DNA of 64,000 nucleotides from an uncultured Desulfobacter sp. (GCF_963666145.1 NZ_OY762614.1:6128501-6192500), one strand, 5' to 3'. Shown: positions 46,081-55,629, numbered from the stretch's first letter. Numbers and translations are program-made. Notes: a model not told the origin generated them from the letters alone.

Positions 46081-46956
46081 ATGAATCTACACCATTGGTG
46101 GCTGGCCATCCGGCCAAAAACCCTTCCGGCTGCGGCTTGTCCGGTTGTTGTCGGCGCAGCCTGCGCTATCTCCGACCACAGGTTTGCAGCGCTGATGTTT
46201 GCAGCGGCCCTGGCAGGTGCTTTATTGATCCAGATTTCCGTGAATCTGGCCAATGATTATTTTGATTTTCTGCATAACATTGATACCCCGGACCGGAAAG
46301 GCCCTAAACGGATGACCCAAAGCGGCCTGATCCCGCCTGAAACCGTTCGAAATGCATTCATTTTGACCATGCTCCTGGCCCTGGGGTTAGGTGCTTTTCT
46401 GATTCTCAAAGGCGGTGTTGTGATTCTATATATTGTGATTGCCTCTTTGTTGGGTATTATCTGCTACAGTGCAGGGCCCTTTCCCATTGCATCCAACGGC
46501 CTTGGCGAGGTGTTTGTATTTATTTTTTTTGGGCCTGTGGCAGTGCTCGGCACCTATTATCTCATGGCCGGATGCGTGACACCGGCAGTGTGCATCGCGT
46601 CTGTTCCTGTGGGGCTTTTGGTTACCGCCATTATTGTTGTTAATAACCTGCGGGATATCAAGACCGATGCCGCTGCGGGAAAACGGACCCTGGCGGTGAT
46701 TTTAGGTCCCTGGCGAACCAAGGTGGAATTTGTGTTCCTGGTCCTGCTTTCCTTTTTGATTCCCTGTCTGATGTTTGCCTCGGGTCACTGGTCCTGGGCC
46801 ATTTTGCTGCCCCTGGCAGCCTTCTGGAAATCCTATCCCCTATTTAAAACCATTTTTGAACAGGATGGAGAAATCCTTAACCTGGCCCTGGCAGATACCG
46901 CAAAACTTGCACTGATGTTCAGCGCACTTTTTGCCGTGGGGATCGTTGCAGGATAA
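46081..46956 (+). CDS. menA: 1,4-dihydroxy-2-naphthoate polyprenyltransferase
   Basis: The 291-residue UbiA-superfamily membrane enzyme transfers a polyprenyl chain to dihydroxynaphthoate in menaquinone synthesis. MNLHHWWLAIRPKTLPAA is the typical MenA start, and the first prenyl-diphosphate Asp motif is NLANDYFDFLHNID; the second lies in NNLRDIKTDAAAGKRT. Eight or so TMs are visible. ATG 46081 is preferred over a GTG 12 bp earlier because it gives the family N-terminus. Menaquinone is the respiratory quinone of sulfate reducers. Confidence 0.9.
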   Translation: MNLHHWWLAIRPKTLPAAACPVVVGAACAISDHRFAALMFAAALAGALLIQISVNLANDYFDFLHNIDTPDRKGPKRMTQSGLIPPETVRNAFILTMLLALGLGAFLILKGGVVILYIVIASLLGIICYSAGPFPIASNGLGEVFVFIFFGPVAVLGTYYLMAGCVTPAVCIASVPVGLLVTAIIVVNNLRDIKTDAAAGKRTLAVILGPWRTKVEFVFLVLLSFLIPCLMFASGHWSWAILLPLAAFWKSYPLFKTIFEQDGEILNLALADTAKLALMFSALFAVGIVAG

Positions 46957-47070
46957 CAGCTTGTATTTATTCTCCTTGTGCCCGGGCCGAAGTTCTGATA
47001 ATTTAATATGCTTCAAATCAACCGGTATCAGGAAGAACCTGATATCTTTTTATGGAAAGGACAGAAAAGA

Positions 47071-47823
47071 ATGATAAAAAAAATAACCTTGCTGATCAGT
47101 GTGTTAACAGCATTTGCGTGTTTGAGCCTGACCCCTGTCAACGCAAAAGAAGTTTACATTAACGGCATTGACTTTGGTTTTCCGCCCTTCGGATATGTTG
47201 ATAAAGCCGGTAACCCAGCAGGCTTTGACGTGGAATGTGCCAACTGGATCGCCAAAGAGATGGGATTTGAGATCAAACATCAGCCCATGGATTGGGACGG
47301 CATTATCCCCGCCCTGAATGCAAAAAAGATCGACTTTATTGCATCGGGTATGAGTGCCACCGAAGACAGAAAAAAAATTGTTAACTTCACCCTGCCCTAC
47401 TATCAAGTCAGCCAGGTGCTTTTGGTGTTAAAAGACAAAACCGATGATTTTAATACCCTGGTCACCACCGGCAAAAAAATCGGCACCCAGCGCGGTACCA
47501 CTAGCACCAAACGACTCAAGGACCTGCTTGCCACAGGAAAGTACAACTATGAAATCGTGGAATACGACTCTACAGACCTGAGCATGGAAGATCTTAAGAT
47601 CGGCCGTATTGACGCCTCTTCCATGGACTCCTCCATTGCCAACGAGCTCAGTAAAGACGGAAGCTACAAGACAGCCGGTATCTTTGAAGGATCCACTGAA
47701 GTCTACGGATATGCCGTACGCAAGGGCGATGACAAACTTTTAGGCCTGCTCAACCAGGGGTTAAAAAAGCTGATGGCTGATCCCCAGTGGCAGGTGCTTA
47801 AAGATAAATACGAAATCCACTAA
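47071..47823 (+). CDS. amino acid ABC transporter, substrate-binding protein
   Basis: The 250-residue periplasmic protein has a signal peptide (MIKKITLLISVLTAFACLSLTPVNA) and the SBP_bac_3 plan: GIDFGFPPFGYVDKAGNPAGFDVECANWIA, then MDWDGIIPALNAKKIDFIASGMSAT and IGTQRGTTS. Start ATG 47071 follows GGAAAGGACAG. It binds a polar amino acid (His/Arg/Gln type), which cannot be specified further. It heads a four-gene operon with permease, ATPase and permease genes; two hairpins after it probably limit downstream transcription so that the binding protein is made in excess. Confidence 0.92.
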   Translation: MIKKITLLISVLTAFACLSLTPVNAKEVYINGIDFGFPPFGYVDKAGNPAGFDVECANWIAKEMGFEIKHQPMDWDGIIPALNAKKIDFIASGMSATEDRKKIVNFTLPYYQVSQVLLVLKDKTDDFNTLVTTGKKIGTQRGTTSTKRLKDLLATGKYNYEIVEYDSTDLSMEDLKIGRIDASSMDSSIANELSKDGSYKTAGIFEGSTEVYGYAVRKGDDKLLGLLNQGLKKLMADPQWQVLKDKYEIH

Positions 47824-47841
47824 TGCCCGCCTGAAAACCAT

Positions 47842-47874
47842 AACCTTGGCCGATGTCTTCATCGGGCTTAAGGT
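47842..47874 (+). terminator. attenuator-like hairpin after the binding-protein gene
   Basis: AACCTT...CGATG pairs with CATCG...AAGGTT around a TCTT loop, followed by TTTTT. It lies between the binding-protein gene and its permease, so partial termination is likely. Confidence 0.55.
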
Positions 47875-47909
47875 TTTTGTTACGCCATTAGGTTAATACG
47901 CAACATTGT

Positions 47910-47941
47910 GAACCGGGCTTTTCAAGCCCGGTTCCATTTTT
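47910..47941 (+). terminator. second hairpin between binding protein and permease genes
   Basis: GAACCGGGCTT (47910-47920) pairs perfectly with AAGCCCGGTTC (47924-47934) over a 3-nt loop, followed by CATTTTTC. Confidence 0.6.
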
Positions 47942-47956
47942 CTCCCCGGATTTACC

Positions 47957-48658
47957 ATGCATGACATGCTCACTTTTTTAACCTCCATAACCGACTCCCT
48001 GCCATATATATTTTCCGGATTGTGGATCACGGTGGTTCTTATCATCGGGGCCATGGGATTAGGTCTTTTAATCGGTATACCTTTTTCCGTGATCCGGGTG
48101 TATGGCCATCCCGTTGCCCGGCGCTTTGTGGCACTCTATGTCTGGTTTTTCAGGGGCGTACCTGTTTTAGTACTGTTTTACCTGTTTTATTTTGGGCTTT
48201 TATCCTGGCTTGATCAGGTGAAGGCGCTGGATTTTCTACCCCTTGGCGACGCCTTTTTTGCGGCCATTCTGGTCCTGGGTATGACCACCGGGGCATATCA
48301 GACCCAAATCTTTAAAGGTGCGATCCTCTCTTTGCCCAAAGGGCAGCTAAATGCGGCGCGCTCCCTTGGCATGAGTGACTTTTCAGCCATAACCGCTATT
48401 ATTCTACCCCAGGCCCTTCGGTTTTCCATTCCGGCCTGGTCCAATGAATATTCCATCGTTTTAAAAGATTCGGCACTTGCCTATGTGATCGGGGTGGCGG
48501 AACTGATGTCCAGAACTCGGTCCGTGGCGGCCATTACCCATAAACCTCTGCCCTTTACCCTGTTTGCCGGATTGATATTCTTCATTCTGACCTGGATCGG
48601 CGTCAAGGGACTTAAACGACTGGAACAAAAGGTACGCATCCAGGGATATACCCAATGA
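47957..48658 (+). CDS. amino acid ABC transporter permease
   Basis: The 233-residue HisM/GlnP-type permease has about five TMs and the EAA loop contacting the ATPase: ARSLGMSDFSAITAIILPQALRFSIPAWSNE. The start MHDMLTFLTSITDSLPYI lies close after a hairpin, with a weak ribosome site. It partners with the second permease (49454-50146) and the ATPase (48681-49457). Confidence 0.92.
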   Translation: MHDMLTFLTSITDSLPYIFSGLWITVVLIIGAMGLGLLIGIPFSVIRVYGHPVARRFVALYVWFFRGVPVLVLFYLFYFGLLSWLDQVKALDFLPLGDAFFAAILVLGMTTGAYQTQIFKGAILSLPKGQLNAARSLGMSDFSAITAIILPQALRFSIPAWSNEYSIVLKDSALAYVIGVAELMSRTRSVAAITHKPLPFTLFAGLIFFILTWIGVKGLKRLEQKVRIQGYTQ

Positions 48659-48680
48659 TGTTTGAAAGAGACAAAAAAAT

Positions 48681-49457
48681 ATGACACAACCCAATGGAGC
48701 CGGACCCGTTGTTCTTGAAGCCCGGGGTATTGTAAAGGAACTTGGCGGTAACACCGTTTTGAACCATGTGGATTTAACCCTTTCCAAAGGCGATTTAAAG
48801 GTGCTCATCGGTCCGTCGGGGTCCGGAAAGTCCACACTGTTGCAATGCCTGAACCTTTTGCATATTCCCGAAGCGGGCGATTTGTTTTTAGACGGTGGGC
48901 CGGTGAATTTTAAAAAGAAGACTGATCTGTACCAGTTGCGCCAAAAGGTAGGGATGATCTTCCAGGACTTTAACCTGTTTGACCACTTGTCTGCCCGCCA
49001 GAATGTGGCCATTGCGTTGAGGAAAGTCAAAAAACTATCCAAACACCAAGCCCACGAGAGGGCCTGTGAGGAGCTTGCCCGGGTCGGACTTGCAGACAAA
49101 ATGGATCTGTATCCGGCCCAGTTGTCCGGCGGCCAGAAGCAGCGGGTCTCCATTGCAAGGGCTCTTGCCATGGACCCTGAGGTGCTGCTTTTGGATGAAC
49201 CCACATCTGCCCTGGACCCGGAACTGATCAGTGAGGTGCTGGTGGTGATCCGGGATCTGGCAAAAGCGGGTATGACCATGCTCATGGCCACCCATCAGAT
49301 CAGCTTTTCCGCCGGCCTTGCCCATGAATTCGTGTTCATGGAAAACGGACAGATTGCCGAACAGGGTGTGCCTTCTGCGCTTTTAGCTGAAAACAGCGGA
49401 TCAAGGACCCGGGATTTTTGTGCAAAAATTTCAGAGTTGACCGGAGCCGAGGCGTGA
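48681..49457 (+). CDS. amino acid ABC transporter ATP-binding protein
   Basis: The 258-residue ATPase has Walker A GPSGSGKSTLLQCL, Q-loop FQDFNLF, signature LSGGQKQRVSIARALA, Walker B VLLLDEPTSALDP and the switch His in MATHQISFS, as in GlnQ/HisP. Its last codons overlap the next permease start (GTGA junction). It energises import of the amino acid bound by the 47071 product. Confidence 0.95.
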   Translation: MTQPNGAGPVVLEARGIVKELGGNTVLNHVDLTLSKGDLKVLIGPSGSGKSTLLQCLNLLHIPEAGDLFLDGGPVNFKKKTDLYQLRQKVGMIFQDFNLFDHLSARQNVAIALRKVKKLSKHQAHERACEELARVGLADKMDLYPAQLSGGQKQRVSIARALAMDPEVLLLDEPTSALDPELISEVLVVIRDLAKAGMTMLMATHQISFSAGLAHEFVFMENGQIAEQGVPSALLAENSGSRTRDFCAKISELTGAEA

Positions 49458-50146
49458 ACGATTTTTTCCCCTTTATCACAAATCAAGTCATACCCAGCCT
49501 GAACACAGGGTTACTTGTGAGTATCAAGCTCATTGTGCCTTCAGCCCTGCTCGGCTTTTTAATCGGAGTAACTACCGGTGCCCTGAGGGTTTACGGTCCC
49601 AGGCCTGTCAAAGCACTGTGTAATTTTTATGTGGCCGTGTTCCGGGGTACGCCGCTGGTGGTCCAGCTCTACTTCTGGTATTTTGCCCTGCCCTACACAA
49701 ATTTTTTGGGGGTGCGCATTGTCATGTCCGCCATGACCTGCGCCATTGTCGGATTTGCCCTGTGCTCCGGGGCCTATCAGTCCGAATATATCCGGGGCGG
49801 TCTGCTTTCCATCAAAACAGGTCAGCTTAAGGCGGCCCAGGCATTGGGCATGAACCCTTTTACCTCGATCACGAGTATTGTCCTGCCCCAAGCATTCAGG
49901 CACTGTTTTTCAGGATGCTGCAATGAGGTGATTTATCTGATTAAATACTCATCTCTTGCATCCATTATTACCATCAACGAAATGACCGGCATAGGCAGAG
50001 GGATTGCCAAAGCCACCTTTAGAAACGTTGAGACTTTCCTGGTTGTGGGAATTTACTATCTGGTTCTTGTTACCATAGCTGGCGCGATTCTAAATTATCT
50101 GGAACGGCGCATGGAGATCCCCGGCTTTGACAGCAAGGCCCGATGA
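49454..50146 (+). CDS. amino acid ABC transporter permease (second subunit)
   Basis: The start is GTG 49454, overlapping the ATPase stop by 4 bp; an upstream frame to 49418 would run inside the ATPase gene. The 230-residue protein has about five TMs and an EAA loop (AAQALGMNPFTSITSIVLPQAFRHCFSGCCNE). Heterodimer with the 47957 permease is expected. It closes the operon. Confidence 0.92.
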   Translation: MNDFFPFITNQVIPSLNTGLLVSIKLIVPSALLGFLIGVTTGALRVYGPRPVKALCNFYVAVFRGTPLVVQLYFWYFALPYTNFLGVRIVMSAMTCAIVGFALCSGAYQSEYIRGGLLSIKTGQLKAAQALGMNPFTSITSIVLPQAFRHCFSGCCNEVIYLIKYSSLASIITINEMTGIGRGIAKATFRNVETFLVVGIYYLVLVTIAGAILNYLERRMEIPGFDSKAR

Positions 50147-50321
50147 TGAGGCTACCTTTTTTTCTTACCATGGCTTCAATATCCGGACCCAAGAATCTCA
50201 CAATTTTTCAGTTAAAAATGCGGAAGCTGTAAAATCTTCTTCACTTGGCTCTCATCTTATGCTTAAAACAAAGAAATATTTTAAACGCATTCATCTGAAC
50301 GGCCGGTAAAGGAGGCCAGAC

Positions 50322-50672
50322 ATAATCTCATCATATTCATTCGGTCATATGGTTATTGGCGATGACACATACACTGCAGATTTGATCATTTTCCCGGACA
50401 CAACAATTCTGCCCAACTGGCGCAGAAAACAGGGGCATGTGCTGGAACTCGAAGATTTACAAGCACTCCTTCCCGTAAAACCGGATACGATTATTGTGGG
50501 CACAGGCGCGTATGACCGCATGAAAATGGCTCCGGGGCTTGCAAAAGCGTTGTTATCCATGGGCATCGAACTAAAAGCAATGGCAACGGATGCGGCCGCA
50601 ACCTTGTTCAACACGACAATCGCCCATACACCGAATAAATCTGTGAGCGCCTGCTTTCATTTAACCTGCTGA
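50322..50672 (+). CDS. Mth938-domain protein with an apparent ATA start
   Basis: The protein of about 116 residues belongs to the MTH938/NDUFAF3-like group: SYSFGHMVIGDDTYTADLIIFPD, then LPVKPDTIIVGTGAYDRMKM and AAATLFNTT. The conserved N-terminal SYSFG lies upstream of the first ATG (50349). In frame it begins at ATA 50322, 6 nt after a strong AAAGGAGG (50308-50315). ATG 50349 has no ribosome site and would remove the conserved residues. The biochemical role is unknown. Confidence 0.75.
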   Translation: MISSYSFGHMVIGDDTYTADLIIFPDTTILPNWRRKQGHVLELEDLQALLPVKPDTIIVGTGAYDRMKMAPGLAKALLSMGIELKAMATDAAATLFNTTIAHTPNKSVSACFHLTC

Positions 50673-50683
50673 CAAAAATTGCC

Positions 50684-51226
50684 ATGCCCCATACCAATCC
50701 TAATTGCGACCGGTTTAAATTCTGTCCCTCCTGTGGCGGCAACGGCCTTGATGCTGACAGCGTCAAATCATTTAAATGCCGAAAATGCGGATTTCAATTT
50801 TTCATTAATTGCGCGGCAGCAGCCATGGCCATCATCCTTGACGATCAAAACAGGGTGTTGGTCACCGTGCGAGCAAAAGCCCCCGGTAAAGGCACCTTGG
50901 ATCTGCCCGGCGGATTTGCTGAACCGGGCGAAAGTATCGACGAGGCTCTGGTCAGAGAGGTAAAAGAAGAACTTAATCTGGATATTTTTAACCTTGACTT
51001 TTTCTGCTCTTTTGCAAATACCTATCCTTACAACCATGTGGTATATCCTATCACCGACGTGGCATTCACCTGCAAGGTGAAAAATTTTTCTTTGATTGCA
51101 CCCATGGATGATGTGGCCGACTTCAAATTTATCCCGGTTCATGATCTTGATACCGAGCTGTTCGGTATGCACTCAGCACAAAAGGTGCTGGAAAAATATA
51201 AAAACATACATTCAACCATTAAATAG
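50684..51226 (+). CDS. NUDIX hydrolase with N-terminal zinc ribbon
   Basis: The 180-residue protein has a four-cysteine ribbon (FCPSCGG, KCRKCGFQF) followed by a Nudix domain with the full box GGFAEPGESIDEALVREVKEEL. This layout resembles NudC/NADH-pyrophosphatase-type or zinc-ribbon ADP-ribose hydrolases; the substrate is uncertain. It starts 11 bp after the Mth938-like gene and is likely co-transcribed with it. Confidence 0.88.
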   Translation: MPHTNPNCDRFKFCPSCGGNGLDADSVKSFKCRKCGFQFFINCAAAAMAIILDDQNRVLVTVRAKAPGKGTLDLPGGFAEPGESIDEALVREVKEELNLDIFNLDFFCSFANTYPYNHVVYPITDVAFTCKVKNFSLIAPMDDVADFKFIPVHDLDTELFGMHSAQKVLEKYKNIHSTIK

Positions 51227-51304
51227 TCGTTAAACGTATGGGTTTACACGTTGCACCCAGGAAACCGTATTGCGCATTCATTTAATTTATGGTTTAAACG
51301 TTAC

Positions 51305-53455
51305 ATGAAAAAAAGATATTATCGTTCCGGAAAGAAAAAATCCGACGCCAGACCGTCCCGTCCCATTCATTACCCCGAGCTCACTGCCGGGGCAGACAAG
51401 GCATTGACTAAAATTTTCAATCAGATCGGTGTGCCGGAAAAACACGCGTTTACACCGGATCCGTTTCAAATTGAGGCCATTGAGGCCATTGATACTGCCG
51501 ATTGTCTTGTCACAGCCCCCACAGGTGCCGGAAAAACATGGATTGCCGAGCAGGCTGCCAAACGGATATTGGAAAAAAACGGCAAGGTGTGGTATGCCAC
51601 GCCATTAAAGGCGTTAACCAACTCCATCCATGCCGGATTCTCCAAAATTTTCGGCAAGGAAAAGGTGGGAATTCTCACCGGTGACATCAAGGAGAATACG
51701 GACGCTGCCATCATCATCGGCACTACGGAAATTTTAAGAAATCAACTCTATGATGCCATGTACACGGGCCAGAATCTCAAGTGCGATCTGATTATCCTGG
51801 ATGAAGCCCACTACCTCGGAGATGACGAACGCGGCGTGGTCTGGGAGGAGATCATGATCTACCTGCCCGTGCGTATTCCGCTGCTGCTGCTATCCGCAAC
51901 CATTGGCAACCCGGATCAGATTGCAGGCTGGTTGTCATCCATTCGGGATAAAACCTGCAAAGTGGTGGAAAACACCGAGCGTCCGGTGCCGCTTTTTCCT
52001 TTATTTTTTCACCCGTCAGGCACCCTTTATCCGCTGCTCGAAAAAACCGGGAAAGAAGGGGACCGAACCCGCCTTCATAAAAAAGTATATAAATTCAACC
52101 AGTCAGCTAAAAACTTGACCCTGGCACCTCCCGGCAAATTGCCCAAATTCTCGGACATTCTTAATGTGCTTGCCCATTATGATCTGCTGCCGGCCATCTT
52201 TTTTTTAAAATCCCGGGCTGAATGCGATCGTGCAATTAAATTATGTGATGGCAGTCTGCTCAAAACTGCGCCTGAAAAAAAACAGGCCCTCAAGGAGAGG
52301 CTTGTACAGCTCACAGCAGACAATCCCCATCTGTCTGCCCATCCCCAACGGACCTTCCTGGAGGAAACCGCAACGGCGGCCCATCATTCAGGGCACCTGC
52401 CCGCCTGGAAGGTGGTGGTCGAAACATTGATGGCCGAAGGGCTTTTAGATGCCATGTTCGCCACATCCACGGTGGCGGCGGGTGTGAATTTTCCCGCCCG
52501 CTCCGTTGTCATTCTTAATTCCGACCGCTTCAATGGCCAGGACTTTTTATCCTTAAGTCCCAGTGAATTTCAGCAGATGGCAGGCCGGGCCGGAAGACGC
52601 GGCATGGACAATATCGGATTTGCCACACTGCTGCCCGGCAAATACATGGATGTCTCCCTGGTGGCTAAACTGATCAATGCCCCTCCCTCTAATGTGGAGT
52701 CCCAGATTAAAATAGATTTTTCCATGGTCCTCAATCTGTTGTTATCAAACACCCCGGAACAGGTGCGCACCCTGCTGGAAAAATCATTTGCCTCCTATCT
52801 CATTGCCATTGGTGCAAAGGCCGGAAAAAGCGGTAGAACGGCAAGAAAAAAATTCGGCAATGACATGGAATTTTTATGGCTGGATTTTACCGAGCACATG
52901 GACTTTTTGATCCAGGAAGGGTTTGTGACCCCGGAAGGTGCCAAACCCTGCGCCCTGACAGAAGACGGTATATGGGCATCAAAACTGCGCATTGATTCGC
53001 CGCTGCTGGTGGCCCAGAGCCTTCGGGACAAGCTGTTACCCGAACGTGATCCGGCACTTTTAGCCGCCATGATGGCCTCATTTGTCAATGAAAAAGAGTT
53101 CAAGGATGATATGCTGTTCGACACAGCCCTATCCAAACGGCTTAAGGATTCATTCCTGGAACTGCGCCGGGGACTTAAACCCTTTGCTATGACCATGCTC
53201 AAATCTGGATTTCCTGCGCCCAATCTCTTTATCCAGCCGGCAACCCTGGTATATGCCTGGGCCCATGACACGCCCTGGGATGAACTGATGCACAAATCGG
53301 ATTTTGCCGAAGGCGACTTTGCCAGGCTGATTCTGAGAACCGCAGAAAATCTGCGACAGATGACGCACCTGAACCAGGATTTCCCTGTGATTGCCAAAAC
53401 AGCGGCCGAGGCCGTTGACATGATACTCAAAGCACCGGTGGTTACCGAATTTTAA
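51305..53455 (+). CDS. Ski2-like DEAD/DEAH-box helicase
   Basis: The 716-residue helicase has Walker A APTGAGKTWIAEQ, TPLKALTNS (Ia), DEAH box IILDEAHYLG, SATIG (III), the C-terminal motifs TSTVAAGVNFPARSVVI (V) and QQMAGRAGRRGMD (VI), plus a winged-helix-like tail. It unwinds RNA or DNA; whether RNA decay or repair cannot be said. ATG 51305 (MKKRYYRSGKKK, basic start) is preferred over a TTG 54 bp earlier. The next gene (ridA) follows 18 bp after the stop. Confidence 0.9.
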   Translation: MKKRYYRSGKKKSDARPSRPIHYPELTAGADKALTKIFNQIGVPEKHAFTPDPFQIEAIEAIDTADCLVTAPTGAGKTWIAEQAAKRILEKNGKVWYATPLKALTNSIHAGFSKIFGKEKVGILTGDIKENTDAAIIIGTTEILRNQLYDAMYTGQNLKCDLIILDEAHYLGDDERGVVWEEIMIYLPVRIPLLLLSATIGNPDQIAGWLSSIRDKTCKVVENTERPVPLFPLFFHPSGTLYPLLEKTGKEGDRTRLHKKVYKFNQSAKNLTLAPPGKLPKFSDILNVLAHYDLLPAIFFLKSRAECDRAIKLCDGSLLKTAPEKKQALKERLVQLTADNPHLSAHPQRTFLEETATAAHHSGHLPAWKVVVETLMAEGLLDAMFATSTVAAGVNFPARSVVILNSDRFNGQDFLSLSPSEFQQMAGRAGRRGMDNIGFATLLPGKYMDVSLVAKLINAPPSNVESQIKIDFSMVLNLLLSNTPEQVRTLLEKSFASYLIAIGAKAGKSGRTARKKFGNDMEFLWLDFTEHMDFLIQEGFVTPEGAKPCALTEDGIWASKLRIDSPLLVAQSLRDKLLPERDPALLAAMMASFVNEKEFKDDMLFDTALSKRLKDSFLELRRGLKPFAMTMLKSGFPAPNLFIQPATLVYAWAHDTPWDELMHKSDFAEGDFARLILRTAENLRQMTHLNQDFPVIAKTAAEAVDMILKAPVVTEF

Positions 53456-53473
53456 AACAAGGAGAGACCATAT

Positions 53474-53857
53474 ATGATATCGGTTATATCAAAAAATGCC
53501 CCGGCCGCCGTGGGCCCCTATTCCCATGCGATGATCCATAACGATACGGTATACTGTGCAGGCCAGATCCCTCTGGATCCAGCCACGGGCCAGATTGTGG
53601 GAACTACCATTGAAGAACAGACCCGCCAGGTCATGACCAACCTTGAAACCGTGCTCAAGGAGTGCAATGCAAGTTTACAAACCATTTTAAAAACGACTGT
53701 CTTTCTGGCATCAATGGACGATTTTGCAGGGATGAACAAGATCTACGAGGCAGCGCTTGACGGCCATAAACCGGCAAGATCCGCCTTTCAGGTGGGGCGT
53801 CTGCCTAAAGACGCCCTGGTGGAAATCGAGTGTATTGCCGTGTGTGAAAAAAAATAA
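53474..53857 (+). CDS. ridA: RidA-family enamine/imine deaminase
   Basis: The 127-residue protein has the RidA/YjgF pattern: APAAVGPYSHAMIHNDTVYCAGQIPLD and the C-terminal ARSAFQVGRLPKDALVEIECIA with the substrate-binding Arg of the family (conserved in PARSAFQV) and Glu of VEIEC. It hydrolyses reactive 2-aminoacrylate released by PLP enzymes. A GGAGAG site precedes the ATG. It is adjacent to ettA, 15 bp downstream. Confidence 0.92.
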   Translation: MISVISKNAPAAVGPYSHAMIHNDTVYCAGQIPLDPATGQIVGTTIEEQTRQVMTNLETVLKECNASLQTILKTTVFLASMDDFAGMNKIYEAALDGHKPARSAFQVGRLPKDALVEIECIAVCEKK

Positions 53858-53872
53858 AAGTCAGGAGACCAT

Positions 53873-55555
53873 ATGTCTGAAGATACAAAAAAAGTTATTT
53901 ACTCAATGATCAATGTGAGCAAATTCCATGGCACCCGCCAGGTGCTCAAGGATATTTCGCTCTCCTATTTTTATGGGGCAAAAATAGGTGTGCTGGGTCT
54001 TAACGGTTCGGGTAAATCCACGCTGCTTAAAATTTTGGCAGGGGTGGACACTGAATTTGTGGGTGAAACCATTTTATCCAAGGGGTTTACCGTGGGCTTT
54101 CTTGAACAGGAACCCCTGGTGGATTCGGATAAAACCGTGCGCCAAGTGGTGGAAGAAGGGGTCCAGGAGACCGTGGACCTTTTGGCTGAATATGAAAAAA
54201 TCTCCGAAGCCTTTGCAGAACCCATGTCCGATGATGAGATGGACGCCTTGCTGGAAAGGCAGGGAAAACTGCAGGAAAAGCTTGACCATAGTGATGCCTG
54301 GGATCTGGATGCCCGCCTTAAGATGGCCATGGATGCCCTGCGCTGTCCTCCCGAAGATACCCCTGTCAGCGTTATCTCCGGTGGTGAAAAACGCCGGGTG
54401 GCCCTGTGCCGTCTGCTGCTGCAAAAACCTGATATTCTGCTTTTGGACGAGCCGACCAACCATCTTGATGCAGAATCGGTAGGCTGGCTGGAACAACATC
54501 TAAGCCGGTTTGAAGGTACGGTCATTGCCGTGACCCATGACCGCTATTTCCTGGACAATGTGGCGGGCTGGATTCTGGAACTGGACCGGGGCGAAGGCAT
54601 CCCATGGAAAGGCAACTACTCCTCGTGGCTGGAGCAAAAACAGCAACGCCTGGCAAAGGAAGAAAAAAGCGAGAGCAAGCGCCAGCAAACACTGGCCAGA
54701 GAACTTGAGTGGATCAAGATGTCACCCAAGGGACGCCGTTCCAAATCCAAGGCCAGGATTTCGGCCTATGAAGAACTGCTCAAAAAAGACAGCAAGCAGC
54801 AGGAACAGAAAATGGAAATTTTTATTCCGCCGGGGCCACGGCTGGGTTCCAAGGTTATTGTGGCGGAACATGTCTCCAAAGCCTTTGAGGACAAGCTTCT
54901 GGTGGAAGATATGAACTTTGTGCTTCCACCGGGTGCCATTGTGGGGGTGGTCGGTCCCAACGGTGCCGGTAAAACCACTTTGTTTAAAATGATTACCGGA
55001 CAGGAAAAACCCGATTCGGGCACCATTGAAATCGGGGAGAGTGTGCACCTGGCCTATGTGGACCAGGAACGGGACTCCCTGGATCCGGAAAAGACCATTT
55101 ATGAAGTGATCTCCGGCGGCAGCGATACCATGTTGGTGGGGGGACGGGAAATCAATGCCCGGGCATATGTGGGGAAATTTAATTTTTCAGGCTCCGACCA
55201 GCAGAAAAAAGTTAAAGACATTTCCGGCGGTGAGCGCAACCGGGTTCACATGGCCACCATGCTGCAGAAACAAGCCAATCTGCTGCTGTTGGACGAACCT
55301 ACCAACGACCTGGATGTCAACACCATGCGGGCATTGGAAGAGGCCCTTGAAAGTTTTGCCGGATGTGCCGTGATCATCAGCCATGACCGGTGGTTCCTGG
55401 ACCGCTTGGCCACCCATATCCTGGCATTTGAAGGCGACAGCCAGGCCTTATTTTTTGAAGGTTCCTATTCAGACTATGAAAAGGATCGCAGAAAACGTCT
55501 GGGCATCAAGGAAAACCAGCCCACACGGATTAAATACCGTCAGTTGACCCGGTAA
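53873..55555 (+). CDS. ettA: energy-dependent translational throttle protein EttA
   Basis: The 560-residue ABC-F protein has two ATPase domains: Walker A LNGSGKSTLLKIL with signature ISGGEKRRVALCRLL and LLLDEPTNHLDA; second Walker A PNGAGKTTLFKMI with ISGGERNRVHMATML and LLLDEPTNDLDV. The EttA arm and linker (GNYSSWLEQKQQRLAKEEK, MSPKGRRSKSKARI) are present. It binds the ribosomal E site and gates the first elongation step according to ADP/ATP ratio. A perfect terminator follows. Confidence 0.95.
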   Translation: MSEDTKKVIYSMINVSKFHGTRQVLKDISLSYFYGAKIGVLGLNGSGKSTLLKILAGVDTEFVGETILSKGFTVGFLEQEPLVDSDKTVRQVVEEGVQETVDLLAEYEKISEAFAEPMSDDEMDALLERQGKLQEKLDHSDAWDLDARLKMAMDALRCPPEDTPVSVISGGEKRRVALCRLLLQKPDILLLDEPTNHLDAESVGWLEQHLSRFEGTVIAVTHDRYFLDNVAGWILELDRGEGIPWKGNYSSWLEQKQQRLAKEEKSESKRQQTLARELEWIKMSPKGRRSKSKARISAYEELLKKDSKQQEQKMEIFIPPGPRLGSKVIVAEHVSKAFEDKLLVEDMNFVLPPGAIVGVVGPNGAGKTTLFKMITGQEKPDSGTIEIGESVHLAYVDQERDSLDPEKTIYEVISGGSDTMLVGGREINARAYVGKFNFSGSDQQKKVKDISGGERNRVHMATMLQKQANLLLLDEPTNDLDVNTMRALEEALESFAGCAVIISHDRWFLDRLATHILAFEGDSQALFFEGSYSDYEKDRRKRLGIKENQPTRIKYRQLTR

Positions 55556-55584
55556 GACACTAAAAAAAACGCACAGCCATTTAG

Positions 55585-55620
55585 CGCCCCGGCAGGTGAA
55601 CGAACCTGCCGGGGCGTTTT
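55585..55620 (+). terminator. strong rho-independent terminator of ettA operon
   Basis: Stem CGCCCCGGCAGGT (55585-55597) pairs perfectly with 55604-55616 over a 6-nt loop and is followed by T5. Confidence 0.92.
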
Positions 55621-55629
55621 TAAAAAAAT

